DNA of 13,779 nt from Candidatus Peregrinibacteria bacterium RIFOXYB2_FULL_32_7 (GCA_001787465.1 MFXJ01000003.1:2871-16649), one strand, 5' to 3'; counted from the stretch's first letter, positions 1 through 7,444 are shown. Program-made: numbers and translations. The notes: generated by a model not told the origin, from the sequence alone.

Positions 1-126
1 GTTTTCACTGTTAAACCTGGTCGTATATTATTTGAAATGGCTGGAGTGAAAGAAACAGCGGCGGTAGATGCTCTGAAATTGGCCGCTTATAAACTTCCTA
101 TTAAATGTAAAGTTGTAAAAAATTAA
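1..126 (+). CDS. rplP: 50S ribosomal protein L16, C-terminal part (cut by window edge)
   Basis: The window opens inside this gene. The reading frame starting at base 1 gives 41 residues and then TAA. They include [12 protein letters not shown] followed by an alanine- and leucine-rich helix and [11 protein letters not shown], which is the typical L16 C-terminus (KPGR, an E-A-L-R-L-A-A-like helix, KLPIKTKFV in relatives). L16 sits near the peptidyl transferase centre and A-site tRNA elbow of the large subunit. Its place directly before rpmC and rpsQ is the standard S10-operon order and supports the call. The start codon and most of the protein lie outside the window. Confidence 0.93.
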   Translation, partial: VFTVKPGRILFEMAGVKETAAVDALKLAAYKLPIKCKVVKN

Positions 127-136
127 TAATAAATTT

Positions 137-337
137 ATGTTAACTTACGCTGAACTTCAAAACTCGGAAATTAAAGAATTAATGAATTTCTTAACAGAAA
201 ACAAACGTGAACTATTAAAATTAAGGCTTAGTGCTAAAAGCGGACAATTAAAGGCTAATCACAAAATTAAAAATATAAAAAAATATGTTGCCCAAATTTC
301 TACTGCTTTAAATAGTAAAAAAATTAAATCAAATTAA
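137..337 (+). CDS. rpmC: 50S ribosomal protein L29
   Basis: The protein has 66 residues, the usual L29 length. It starts [15 protein letters not shown], has the family's helical hairpin, and carries the typical L-R-L...G-Q-L-K segment around residues 29-38 ([12 protein letters not shown]) before the second, lysine-rich helix. L29 binds 23S rRNA next to the peptide exit tunnel, close to L23 and the docking site for targeting factors. It begins 10 bp after rplP and stops 1 bp before the rpsQ start, so it should be co-translated with both. No Shine-Dalgarno motif precedes the ATG; the leader is only A and T. Confidence 0.93.
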   Translation: MLTYAELQNSEIKELMNFLTENKRELLKLRLSAKSGQLKANHKIKNIKKYVAQISTALNSKKIKSN

Positions 338-338
338 T

Positions 339-581
339 ATGCGTACCAAAAAAGGAATCGTATTGAGTAATAAGAATGACAAGACTATAACTGTTGTTGT
401 TCATTCATATAGAACTCATCCAAAATATCAAAAAAGATACGGAGTTTCTAAAAAGTTTTACGCTCATGATCCTGACAATCAATATAAAGAAGGAGATGCG
501 GTAGAAATTTATGAAACAAGACCTTTAAGTAAAACTAAAAGATGGACAGTTATAAAACCCGACACAACTAATATTAAATAA
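339..581 (+). CDS. rpsQ: 30S ribosomal protein S17
   Basis: This 80-residue OB-fold protein shows the S17 signature: [19 protein letters not shown] at the N-terminus, a [11 protein letters not shown] segment, and K-F-Y-A-H-D followed by [18 protein letters not shown]. In relatives the last part reads GD-V-I-E-TRPLSK-KRW. S17 is a primary 16S rRNA binder that helps fold the 5' domain of the small subunit. The ATG lies one base after the rpmC stop, which suggests translational coupling. No ribosome binding motif is visible. Confidence 0.96.
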   Translation: MRTKKGIVLSNKNDKTITVVVHSYRTHPKYQKRYGVSKKFYAHDPDNQYKEGDAVEIYETRPLSKTKRWTVIKPDTTNIK

Positions 582-606
582 TAATACTTAACTTTAATTA
601 CAAAAA

Positions 607-975
607 ATGATACAAAGTCGAACAATTCTAAATATTGCCGATAATACAGGTGCTAAAAAAGCTATGTGTATTAATGTTTTAGGAGGCACAAAGAAAAGAT
701 ATGCTAGAATTGGCGAAATAATTATTGTGGCAATTAAGGAGGCCACTCCTAAAGGAAGCGTAAAAAAGAAATCCGTTCAAAGAGCCGTAGTTGTACGAGT
801 AAAAAGTAAATTTCAACGCAAAGATGGATCTTATGTAAGATTTGACGAAAACGCGGCAATTATTATAGGTAAAGATGGACTTCCAAAAGGAACTCGCGTT
901 TTCGGACCAATTGCTAGAGAATTAACTGAAAAAGGCTATCAAAAAATTATTAGCTTAGCGCCAGAAGTAGTTTAA
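607..975 (+). CDS. rplN: 50S ribosomal protein L14
   Basis: The 122 residues match the standard L14 length. Visible hallmarks are the start [18 protein letters not shown], the central [13 protein letters not shown], the [15 protein letters not shown] strand, and the end [21 protein letters not shown]14 lies on the large-subunit face that meets 16S rRNA, forms an intersubunit bridge, and is the docking site for the silencing factor RsfS in bacteria that have it. The gene opens the spc part of the cluster, 25 bp after rpsQ, with no separate promoter that I can recognise. Confidence 0.97.
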   Translation: MIQSRTILNIADNTGAKKAMCINVLGGTKKRYARIGEIIIVAIKEATPKGSVKKKSVQRAVVVRVKSKFQRKDGSYVRFDENAAIIIGKDGLPKGTRVFGPIARELTEKGYQKIISLAPEVV

Positions 976-1007
976 TTAATTTAAATTTTAAGTTCTAAAT
1001 TTTCGAA

Positions 1008-1337
1008 ATGAAAATAAAAGTTAACGATAACGTCTTAGTAATCACAGGAAAAGATAAAGGTAAAACTGGAAAAGTTACGCAAACAATAGAGAGTAAATCA
1101 AAAATTGTAGTGCAAGGAGTCAACATACGAAAAAAACATATTAAAAAAACACAACGTGAAGCTGGAAGAATAATTGAATTTGAAGCGCCTATACACGTTT
1201 CAAATGCGAAAGTGATCTGTCCTGAAACGAAAAAAGCAAGCAGAGTTGGATATACAATGCATGGAAAGAAAAAAATACGAATAGCTAAAAAATCAAAAGA
1301 AGCCTTAGATAAAAAAATTACTACTACTAAAAAATAA
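1008..1337 (+). CDS. rplX: 50S ribosomal protein L24
   Basis: The 109-residue protein has a KOW motif near the N-terminus (residues about 8-23, NVLVITGKDKGKTGKV). After it come the G-V-N-I-R-K-K-H segment and E-A-P-I-H-V-SN, typical of bacterial L24. L24 is an assembly initiator that binds the 5' end of 23S rRNA near the exit tunnel. The C-terminus is a short lysine-rich tail ending at TAA. It is 32 bp from rplN and 21 bp from rplE. A 150-residue open frame on the opposite strand over this gene is a compositional shadow. Confidence 0.95.
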   Translation: MKIKVNDNVLVITGKDKGKTGKVTQTIESKSKIVVQGVNIRKKHIKKTQREAGRIIEFEAPIHVSNAKVICPETKKASRVGYTMHGKKKIRIAKKSKEALDKKITTTKK

Positions 1338-1358
1338 TCCTTAAAAATTAAAAAAATA

Positions 1359-1916
1359 ATGAAAGATTTCTTTACAAAGAACGTTATACCGCAACTTAAA
1401 AAAGAATTAAATATTAAAAATATATTTGCGGTACCTAAACTTACCAAGGTAGTTGTAAATATTGGTATCGGTAGCTATCTTACAAGAAAAAACAAGAAAG
1501 ATTATGAAGATATTATTAAAGATTTAAAAATGATCACTGGGCAGTGTCCAGCAGTAAGAAAATCCCGTAAAGCTATTTCCAACTTCAAATTAAGACAAGG
1601 AATGCCAGTAGGACTAACTTGTACATTAAGAGGACAGCGCATGTATGATTTTACAAGCAAATTAATAAATATTGCCTTACCACGTATTAGAGACTTTCAA
1701 GGCTTACAAGTAAAAGCGTTTGATGGTCGTGGAAATTACAGTATTGGCATTAAAGAACATTCTATCTTCCCTGAGATTAATATTGAAAACGTTGTCGATA
1801 TTCATGGACTGCAAATTAATATAAATACTAATGCCAAAACTGATTATGAAGCCTTTTTATTATTAAAATATATGGGTTTCCCATTCAAAGATTCACTTCA
1901 TCTAACTAATAACTAA
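1359..1916 (+). CDS. rplE: 50S ribosomal protein L5
   Basis: At 185 residues it has the normal L5 length. Recognisable blocks are V-V-V-N-I-G-I-G (31-38), the block GQCPAVRKSRKAISNFKLRQ followed by GMPVG, L-RG-RMYDF, LPRIRDFQGL, FDGRGNYSIGIKEH, and the FPEI segment. The end shows the usual T-D-Y-E-A-F-LLL motif. L5 binds 5S rRNA and, with L18 and L25, forms the central protuberance contacting P-site tRNA. Cysteine in TGQCP, where T/K is common elsewhere, is a minor variation. It lies 21 bp after rplX and 10 bp before rpsN. Confidence 0.97.
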   Translation: MKDFFTKNVIPQLKKELNIKNIFAVPKLTKVVVNIGIGSYLTRKNKKDYEDIIKDLKMITGQCPAVRKSRKAISNFKLRQGMPVGLTCTLRGQRMYDFTSKLINIALPRIRDFQGLQVKAFDGRGNYSIGIKEHSIFPEINIENVVDIHGLQININTNAKTDYEAFLLLKYMGFPFKDSLHLTNN

Positions 1917-1926
1917 ATTTATTTAA

Positions 1927-2151
1927 ATGGCTAGAAAAGCACTTATCTTAAAAACTGAAAACTTAAAAAAGAAACTAACAAAAGCTTTAAGTCAAAACAA
2001 AAAAATGCCTTTTCAAACAAGAGTGTATAATAGATGCAAATTGTGCAATCGAGGACACGGTTATATGAGAAAATTTGAAATTTGCAGAATTTGTTTTCGT
2101 CAGCTCGCCTCTGAAGGTTTAATTCCGGGCTTACAAAAATCTTCATGGTAA
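1927..2151 (+). CDS. rpsN: 30S ribosomal protein S14, zinc-binding (type Z-like)
   Basis: This 74-residue protein has two CxxC pairs, C37-x-x-C40 and C53-x-x-C56, separated by [12 protein letters not shown]. That is the four-cysteine zinc site of the C+ form of S14. It ends [15 protein letters not shown], the normal S14 tail. The classical zinc form has about 61 residues. Here a lysine-rich N-terminal stretch (residues about 9-27) makes it a little longer, between the short zinc form and the long zinc-free form. S14 helps assemble the small-subunit head. No zinc-free duplicate is visible in this window. Confidence 0.94.
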   Translation: MARKALILKTENLKKKLTKALSQNKKMPFQTRVYNRCKLCNRGHGYMRKFEICRICFRQLASEGLIPGLQKSSW

Positions 2152-2172
2152 TATTTAAAAAAAAATTATTTC

Positions 2173-2193
2173 TACTTTTTACTTTTTACTAAA
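2173..2193 (+). repeat. Three tandem heptads abutting the rpsH start codon
   Basis: The rpsN-rpsH gap contains three contiguous 7-base units at 2173-2179, 2180-2186 and 2187-2193: TACTTTT, TACTTTT and TACTAAA. The last unit ends on the base before the rpsH ATG. A similar TACTAA-type heptad run lies before rpsM (7983-8003). The function is unknown. It might be simple-sequence drift in an AT-rich spacer or an unstructured leader that keeps the start codon open. Confidence 0.6.
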
Positions 2194-2565
2194 ATGTTAA
2201 CAGATCCAATCGCAGATTTTCTTACCAGAATACGAAACGCTCAAAATGCAGGAAAGGCAAGCACATTTGCCCCAAATTCACGCATAAAAATTGCAATTGC
2301 TGAGGTCTTAAAAAATAATAAATATATTAGTGATTATAAAGTCCAAGATAAAAAAATTGAAATTTCTTTCAATAAAGAAAATATAAAATTAAATTTAAAA
2401 AGAGTAAGTAAACCTGGTCAAAGAATTTATGTTAATAACAAAAACATTCCAAAAGTTTTAAGTGGCATGGGAATAGCTTTGTTATCTACTTCTGAAGGTA
2501 TTATGACTGGAAAAGAAGCTAAAAAGAAAAATTTAGGTGGAGAATTACTCTGCACTGTATACTAA
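2194..2565 (+). CDS. rpsH: 30S ribosomal protein S8
   Basis: This 123-residue protein begins MLTDPIADFLTRIRNAQNAG, a near-canonical S8 N-terminus. It ends with the conserved block GMGIALLSTSEGIMTGKEAK followed by KKNLGGELLCTVY. The middle contains V-S-K-P-G-Q-R-I-Y, also family-typical. S8 nucleates folding of the 16S rRNA central domain; in Escherichia coli it also represses the spc operon, which I cannot test here. It starts immediately after the TACT heptad repeat, with no purine-rich SD motif. The gene ends 46 bp before rplF. Confidence 0.96.
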   Translation: MLTDPIADFLTRIRNAQNAGKASTFAPNSRIKIAIAEVLKNNKYISDYKVQDKKIEISFNKENIKLNLKRVSKPGQRIYVNNKNIPKVLSGMGIALLSTSEGIMTGKEAKKKNLGGELLCTVY

Positions 2566-2570
2566 AAAAA

Positions 2571-2583
2571 TGTCCATAGGACA
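2571..2583 (+). other. Small perfect inverted repeat in the rpsH-rplF spacer
   Basis: TGTCC, then ATA, then GGACA forms a 5-bp stem with a 3-base loop just after the rpsH stop codon. It is one of few GC-containing structures in the operon spacers. It has no downstream T-run, so it is not a standard terminator. It could be a processing or stability hairpin, or chance. Confidence 0.3.
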
Positions 2584-2611
2584 ATAAAATTTATAATTTA
2601 AAATTTATAAA

Positions 2612-3157
2612 GTGTCACGAATAGGAAAAAAATCAATTTCTATACCAAAAGAAGTTACTGTTAGTAAAAGCGGATTAGAAGTCACGGTTAAAGGAGGAAA
2701 AGGTGAATTGAAATTTGGACTTCATAAAGATATTGAAGTGAAAATCTCTGATGACAAAATGACCTTGGAATGTAAATCTGAAGAACCGCTTGCTAAAGCA
2801 ATGTATGGAACTACCAGAGCGATATTGCGAAATATGGTTGAAGGTGTTTCCAAAGGTTTTCAAAAATCATTAGAGATTCATGGAGTTGGCTATAAAGCCG
2901 CTTTAAAAGGTAAAATGTTAGTTTTGAATTTAGGATTTTCACATGAAGTTAATTTTTCAATTCCTGAAGATCTTGAAATCACTATGGACGAAAAACTTAA
3001 AAATATTATTCACATAAAAGGTATTGATAAACAAAAAATTGGCGAAGCCGCCGCTCAAATTCGTAAATTTCGTAAACCAGAGCCGTACAAAGGTAAAGGC
3101 ATACGATATTTAGGAGAAAATATTTTACGTAAAGCTGGTAAATCAGCCGCTAAATAA
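2612..3157 (+). CDS. rplF: 50S ribosomal protein L6
   Basis: The protein has 181 residues and uses a GTG start, chosen because it gives the family's exact N-terminus (MSRIGKKSISIPK). Both L6 repeats are present: the first through K-G-G-K-G-E-L, and the second with H-G-V-G-Y-K-A and LNLGFSHEV. The C-terminal signature FRKPEPYKGKGIRY spans residues 153-166. L6 binds 23S rRNA near the sarcin-ricin loop, beside the factor-binding centre. It is preceded by a 46-bp AT-rich spacer with a small hairpin and no SD motif. Confidence 0.96.
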   Translation: MSRIGKKSISIPKEVTVSKSGLEVTVKGGKGELKFGLHKDIEVKISDDKMTLECKSEEPLAKAMYGTTRAILRNMVEGVSKGFQKSLEIHGVGYKAALKGKMLVLNLGFSHEVNFSIPEDLEITMDEKLKNIIHIKGIDKQKIGEAAAQIRKFRKPEPYKGKGIRYLGENILRKAGKSAAK

Positions 3158-3176
3158 TAATTAATTAAAAGAAAAA

Positions 3177-3527
3177 ATGACTAAAACTTATCCACATATT
3201 ACAAGACGCAAGTTACGCTGTAACAAAATTAGATTTAAAATAAAAGGGACTAAAGATATGCCACGTTTGACTGTATTTAAAAGCAATTATGCAATTTATG
3301 CGCAGTTAATTGATGATGAAAGTAAAACTACTTTAGTTTCAATTTCTGATAAAAAAGCAACTGGTAAAACTAAAGAAGCTCGAGCCGGAATCGCTGGTAA
3401 AATCTTAGCGGAAGAAGCTTTGAAAAAAAATATTAATACTTGTAAATTCGATCGCAATGGTTACAAATACATAGGCAGAGTAAAAGCTTTTGCCAATGGA
3501 GCGCGAGAAGGTGGTCTTAAATTTTAA
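3177..3527 (+). CDS. rplR: 50S ribosomal protein L18
   Basis: The 116-residue protein has the L18 pattern: a basic N-terminus with RRKLRCNKIRFKIKG, then P-R-L-T-V-F-K-S-N-Y-A-I-Y-A-Q-LIDD, a G-K-T-K-EA-R-A-G central helix, and the end F-D-R-NGYKYIGRVKAFANGAREGGLKF (relatives: [25 protein letters not shown]). L18 binds 5S rRNA with L5 in the central protuberance. It sits 19 bp after rplF and 22 bp before rpsE, the normal spc order. Confidence 0.96.
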   Translation: MTKTYPHITRRKLRCNKIRFKIKGTKDMPRLTVFKSNYAIYAQLIDDESKTTLVSISDKKATGKTKEARAGIAGKILAEEALKKNINTCKFDRNGYKYIGRVKAFANGAREGGLKF

Positions 3528-3549
3528 TTAACTAATTTTTTCTAAATAA

Positions 3550-4140
3550 ATGAGTAAACCTAAATCACAAAAACAGAATTCAAAAAATAATGCTCAAAAA
3601 GAATTTGATGAAGTCCTCTTAGAGCTTTCACGTGTAACAAAGGTGACGGCAGGAGGTAGACAATTAAAATTTCGAGCTACGGTCGCGATTGGTAATAGAA
3701 AAGGAAAAATTGGCTTGGGAATAGGCAAATCAAATGAAGTAACAGGTGCAATTCAAAAAGCGGTAAATAAAGCTAAAAAGAATTTCATCAAAATACCTAT
3801 TTATAAAACAACCATTCCTCATGAAATAAAAGTTAAATTTAAAAGCGCGAAAATTTTATTAATGCCAGCATCAGCTGGTACTGGTCTTATTGCCGGTTCA
3901 TCAATAAGACAAATATTAGAAGTCTCTGGAGTAAAAGATATTTTAGCTAAAAGATTTGGAACAACAAATAAATTGAACAATGCAAAAGCAACATTTAAAG
4001 CTCTTTCAATGTTAAGAGAGCGTCCATTATCAAAAAAACTAGAAGCAAAACCGGTAGCAAAAGAGGATAATAAGCAAGATACACAAAATTCTGAGTCAAA
4101 AGATGTTGTGATTGATAAAAAAATTATTGAAACAAAATAA
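3550..4140 (+). CDS. rpsE: 30S ribosomal protein S5 with acidic/lysine-rich C-terminal tail
   Basis: S5 usually has about 165-170 residues; this has 196. The N-terminal double-stranded RNA-binding-like part is seen in VTAGGRQLKFRATVAIGN and G-LGIGKSNEV-GAIQKA. The C-terminal part has LMPASAGTGLIAGSSIRQIL, V-SGVKDILAKRFGT-N and the N-A-K-A-T-F-K-AL helix. From about residue 162 there is an extra tail of roughly 30 residues rich in K, D, E, N and Q with no predicted fold. S5 helps set decoding accuracy at the mRNA entry channel. The next gene is rplO; the usual rpmD between them is missing. Confidence 0.95.
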   Translation: MSKPKSQKQNSKNNAQKEFDEVLLELSRVTKVTAGGRQLKFRATVAIGNRKGKIGLGIGKSNEVTGAIQKAVNKAKKNFIKIPIYKTTIPHEIKVKFKSAKILLMPASAGTGLIAGSSIRQILEVSGVKDILAKRFGTTNKLNNAKATFKALSMLRERPLSKKLEAKPVAKEDNKQDTQNSESKDVVIDKKIIETK

Positions 4141-4183
4141 AATATTATTTTGATATAAAATTAATCAATTAAAAATTCAATCT

Positions 4184-4636
4184 ATGCAATTAAAAGATTT
4201 AAAAATCAATAAAAAGAAAACTAAGAAAAGATTAGGACGCGGTAATAGTTCCGGACATGGGACGTATTGTTGTCGTGGTATGAAGGGACAAGGATCAAGA
4301 GCTGGAGGTAAAAAAAGACCAGGTTTTGAAGGAGGACAAATGCCCTTTGTTCAAAAAATTCCAAAACTTAAAGGGTTCAGATCGCCTAAACATCAAAACT
4401 TTCAAGTAATAAATGTAAAAGATTTAAATTTATTTGAAGATTCTTCTGCTGTAAATGCAAAAATTCTTTACGAGAAAAATTTAATTTCAAAATTAGAAAA
4501 ACCAATAAAATTGTTATCTGACGGTGATTTACAAAAGAAAAATTTAACAATTCAAGTTGATAAAATATCTAAAAAAGCTAAAGAAAAAATTGAAAAAAAT
4601 GGCTGTCAATTTATAGCTATAGAAATTTGTAAATAA
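4184..4636 (+). CDS. rplO: 50S ribosomal protein L15
   Basis: The 150 residues match the normal L15 length. The glycine- and arginine-rich N-terminus is typical (K-K-RLGRGNSSGHGT, then CCRGMKGQGSRAG), followed by RPGFEGGQMPFVQKIPKLKGF. The C-terminal half contains VNAKILYEKNLI and the final strand-helix ending GCQFIAIEICK. L15 is a late-assembly large-subunit protein next to SecY in most bacterial operons, as here, with only 3 bp between the genes. A Cys-Cys pair at residues 29-30 replaces the usual small residues in this loop. Confidence 0.96.
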   Translation: MQLKDLKINKKKTKKRLGRGNSSGHGTYCCRGMKGQGSRAGGKKRPGFEGGQMPFVQKIPKLKGFRSPKHQNFQVINVKDLNLFEDSSAVNAKILYEKNLISKLEKPIKLLSDGDLQKKNLTIQVDKISKKAKEKIEKNGCQFIAIEICK

Positions 4637-4639
4637 ATT

Positions 4640-5929
4640 ATGTTAAACACATTAAACCAGATCTGGCAAGCTCGTGATCTTCGTAAAAAGATTATTTTCA
4701 CTGTTGCTATTTTAATATTTTACAAATTTCTTACCCACATTGGCGTACCTGGCATTAATAGAGATGCTCTTACGGCAATTTTTAATGAGAACAATATTTT
4801 GGGAGCGTTTAGTTTACTAACTGGAGGCAGTGCTGAAAATTTCTCTATAGTTATGATGGGAATTTCTCCATATATTAACGCCTCTATTATTATACAATTA
4901 CTTACCGTAATTGTCCCAAGCTTAGAAAATTTAAAAAAAGAAGGACAACAAGGACAGCAAATTATTAATAGATATACAAGATACCTTACTTTCCCTCTCG
5001 CTTTTTTACAATCATATGGAATGATATTGTTGCTCAATTCTCAATCTCCAATTATATCAGATGTGAACAATCCTGCTATTATAATACCTATAATGTTAAT
5101 TACCGCTTCTGGAACAGTTTTATTAGTTTGGCTTGGAGAATTAATCAGCGAAAAAGGCATAGGTAATGGGATATCTTTAATAATTTTCACTTCAATTATT
5201 GCCGGAATACCACAAATTATAGGACAAAATCTTTCACTTATTACGACCGGTAATCAAAAACTAGTAATTGTGTTTTCTGCAATCTGCATAATAACTTTGA
5301 TTTTAACAATTATTGTAACTTTATTTACTGAAGCTCATAGGAGAATACCAATTACCTATGGAGCACAAAAAAGGTCTACTATTGATACCAGTTTACCGAT
5401 ACGAGTAAATCAAGCAGGTATGATTCCAATTATCTTCGCGATTTCTTTAATGACTTTTCCGACAATTATCGCTCAAATTTTTAATTCGTCTGAAAATCTT
5501 TATATGCAAAAAATAATCACCTTCATTTTAACTTACTTTCAAGAAACAAATTTGCTTTACATCTCTTTATATTTCTTCTTAATTTTTGTTTTTACTTTTT
5601 TCTACGTTGGAATTACCTTTAACCCAGACGATTTAGCTGAAAATATTCAAAAACGTGGAGGATTTATTCCTGGTATTAGGCCCGGGAAACAAACTAGCGA
5701 GTATATACAAAGAGTTTCGAATGCGATGAATTTATTTGGAGGATTATTTATTGGTTTTATAGCGATTGTACCTATTTTAGCACAATTCTTTTTCTCCGAA
5801 TTTAATCTTGGATCAGCAACTTTATTAATTAGTGGAGCTGGTATATTGATCATAGTAGGAGTTATTTTGGATTTATTCCGTCAAATTAAAACTGAATTGG
5901 CCTTACATCATTATAAAAAATTATATTAA
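4640..5929 (+). CDS. secY: Protein translocase subunit SecY
   Basis: This 429-residue membrane protein has about ten hydrophobic segments, as SecY should. It is the central channel of the SecYEG translocon for secreted and membrane proteins. Family blocks include YKFLTHIGVPGIN in the first helix/plug region, MMGISPYINASIIIQLL, LGELISEKGIGNGISLIIF, EAHRRIPITYGAQKR (a cytosolic loop for ribosome and SecA contact), NQAGMIPIIFA, and F-YVGITFNPDDLAENIQKRGG followed by FIPGIRPG. The gene starts 3 bp after rplO and ends 3 bp before adk, implying tight coupling. No signal peptide is expected or seen. Confidence 0.98.
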   Translation: MLNTLNQIWQARDLRKKIIFTVAILIFYKFLTHIGVPGINRDALTAIFNENNILGAFSLLTGGSAENFSIVMMGISPYINASIIIQLLTVIVPSLENLKKEGQQGQQIINRYTRYLTFPLAFLQSYGMILLLNSQSPIISDVNNPAIIIPIMLITASGTVLLVWLGELISEKGIGNGISLIIFTSIIAGIPQIIGQNLSLITTGNQKLVIVFSAICIITLILTIIVTLFTEAHRRIPITYGAQKRSTIDTSLPIRVNQAGMIPIIFAISLMTFPTIIAQIFNSSENLYMQKIITFILTYFQETNLLYISLYFFLIFVFTFFYVGITFNPDDLAENIQKRGGFIPGIRPGKQTSEYIQRVSNAMNLFGGLFIGFIAIVPILAQFFFSEFNLGSATLLISGAGILIIVGVILDLFRQIKTELALHHYKKLY

Positions 5930-5932
5930 ATA

Positions 5933-6571
5933 ATGGATATTATACTTTTTGGAATGCAAGGGTCCGGTAAGGGAACTCAAGGCAAATATATTGCACAACG
6001 ATATGATTTAAAAATTTTTGATACTGGAAGCCAATTAAGAAAATTGTCTCAAGAACAAAGTTCTTTAGCAGACAAAGTCCGCAAAATTATGGAAGAAGGT
6101 AGGTTAGTTCCAACCGAAGTTGTAATGGAAATAATTGAAAATTTTATTAATGAAAATAAAAGTGGCGTAATTTTTGATGGTATACCAAGGAGCGTTGATC
6201 AAGCGGAAAAATTTAACCAATTGATCAACAAGCATAACAGAAAAATTAAAGGCATATTTATTGAATTAACAGAAAAAGAAGCGATCAAACGATTATCAAC
6301 ACGAAGAATGTGTCCAACCTGCAAAAGCATATTTCCTCAAGCTTATACTTCAAACTACTGCGTAAAATGCCAAGATACAAAATTAATTACTAGAACCGAT
6401 GACAATTTAGAAAGTATTAAAACTAGATTGCAAACTTATAACAAAGAAACTGTTCCAGTTATCAAAACTTACGAAAGCACTGGAATATTAAATAGAATAA
6501 GCGGAGAACAAAAAATTGAAAAAGTTTCTCAAGATATATTTGAAATTCTTGATCCGATTATGAAAAAATAA
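5933..6571 (+). CDS. adk: Adenylate kinase, zinc-type LID
   Basis: Adenylate kinase interconverts ATP + AMP and 2 ADP in the cytosol. The 212-residue protein has a P-loop GMQGSGKGT at residues 7-15 (GPPGAGKGT in many bacteria), an AMP-binding D-T-G (30-32), GRLVP (56-60), and F-D-G-I-P-R (81-86). The LID carries C127-x-x-C130 and C143-x-x-C146, the four-cysteine zinc or structural metal site known in Gram-positive-type enzymes. R-T-D-D at 154-157 and R165 match catalytic LID/core residues. It follows secY by 3 bp, and the secY-adk-map-infA order is that of Firmicutes-type operons. Confidence 0.96.
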   Translation: MDIILFGMQGSGKGTQGKYIAQRYDLKIFDTGSQLRKLSQEQSSLADKVRKIMEEGRLVPTEVVMEIIENFINENKSGVIFDGIPRSVDQAEKFNQLINKHNRKIKGIFIELTEKEAIKRLSTRRMCPTCKSIFPQAYTSNYCVKCQDTKLITRTDDNLESIKTRLQTYNKETVPVIKTYESTGILNRISGEQKIEKVSQDIFEILDPIMKK

Positions 6572-6597
6572 AATTTAAAAAATAATTTTTATTTCAA

Positions 6598-7347
6598 ATG
6601 ATAAATTTGAAAAGCGAAGAAGAGATAAAAAAAATGCGATCAGCGGGAAAAATTCTCGCAAAAACATTACAATATTTAAAAGAAATTGCTAAACCAGGAA
6701 TAACAACAAAGGAATTAGATATTGAAGCAGAAAAAATTATTAGAAAAGCTAATATGTTACCTGGTTTCAAAGGCTATAATGGATATCCAGCAACAATCTG
6801 CGCTTCTATCAACGAAGAAGTGGTTCACACAATTCCAAGTAATAGAAAATTACAAGAAGGCGATATCCTGACAATAGATACTGGAGTTATCTGTGATGGT
6901 TACAATACCGATGCCGCAATAACTTTTCCGATTGGTCAGGTATCAAAAGAAATAAATAAATTTATTGAAACTGTAAAAAAAGCTTTATTCAAAGGTATTG
7001 AACAAGTAAAACCAGGAAATAAAATAGGCGATATCAGCTTTGCCATCCAAAAATTAGTAGAATCGGAAGGTTACAGCATTATAAAAAAACTCACCGGACA
7101 TGGTGTAGGGAGAAAATTACATGAAGAGCCAACTGTATACAATTATGGAAAAGCTCATAAAGGTCCTAGTTTGAAACCTGGAATGACAATAGCTATAGAA
7201 CCAATAATTGCTATGGGTAGTGGCGAAATAAAAACCTTAAGCGATAAATGGAATATTGTTACCAAAGATGGTCGTTTAGCCGCTCAATATGAGCATACCA
7301 TCCTTGTAACTCCTAACGGCTATGAAATTTTAACTCAAATAGATTAA
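6598..7347 (+). CDS. map: Type I methionine aminopeptidase
   Basis: The enzyme removes the initiator methionine from nascent proteins whose second residue is small. All five metal ligands of the family can be placed in the 249 residues: D94 (L-T-I-D-T-G), D105 (GYNTDAA), H168 (TGHGVGR), E201 (AIEP) and E232 (QYEHT). The catalytic histidines fit H77 (EEVVHTIP) and H175 (KLHEEP). No N-terminal SH3-binding or zinc-finger extension is present, so it is the short bacterial form (type Ia). It is 26 bp from adk. The 3' flank has two hairpin candidates before infA. Confidence 0.97.
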   Translation: MINLKSEEEIKKMRSAGKILAKTLQYLKEIAKPGITTKELDIEAEKIIRKANMLPGFKGYNGYPATICASINEEVVHTIPSNRKLQEGDILTIDTGVICDGYNTDAAITFPIGQVSKEINKFIETVKKALFKGIEQVKPGNKIGDISFAIQKLVESEGYSIIKKLTGHGVGRKLHEEPTVYNYGKAHKGPSLKPGMTIAIEPIIAMGSGEIKTLSDKWNIVTKDGRLAAQYEHTILVTPNGYEILTQID

Positions 7348-7360
7348 AAAAGTAAAAAAA

Positions 7361-7383
7361 GACTTGCTGAAATTAAACAAGTC
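7361..7383 (+). other. Hairpin candidate after map
   Basis: GACTTG at 7361-7366 pairs with CAAGTC at 7378-7383, a perfect 6-bp stem with an 11-base loop, 13 bp after the map stop. A-tracts lie on its 5' side. No T-run follows, so it is more likely a processing or stability element than a terminator, if it is functional at all. Confidence 0.35.
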
Positions 7384-7394
7384 GTGTAAACTCC

Positions 7395-7434
7395 AAAAGC
7401 TCTGATTTCGCAGAATTTTTAGATTAATTTTTTT
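7395..7434 (+). terminator. Terminator-like or attenuator hairpin upstream of infA
   Basis: AAAAG-C-TCTG (7395-7404) can pair with CAGA-A-TTTTT (7411-7420) around a 6-base loop. The stem has ten positions with one C/A mismatch and one G/T wobble. A run of seven T at 7428-7434 follows 7 bases later. The hairpin is weak in GC and the T-run is displaced, so full termination is doubtful. Partial attenuation between map and infA is possible. The infA start follows at once, which would place the control element in its leader. Confidence 0.3.
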
Positions 7435-7444
7435 GTTAAAATAT

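Noticed and set aside
995..1447. 150-residue minus-strand open frame over rplX and the start of rplE
   Set aside because: It lies fully antisense to two conserved ribosomal genes, and its hydrophobic, Phe/Ile/Ser-rich product mirrors the A-rich coding strand. The same applies to the other antisense frames over rpsN, rplF, secY, rpoA, trmD and the HAD gene.
7433..7444. TTG start for infA giving MLKY before the ATG
   Set aside because: The added residues have no match in IF-1, and the TTG lies in the T-run that follows the hairpin. The ATG at 7445 gives the family-like start.
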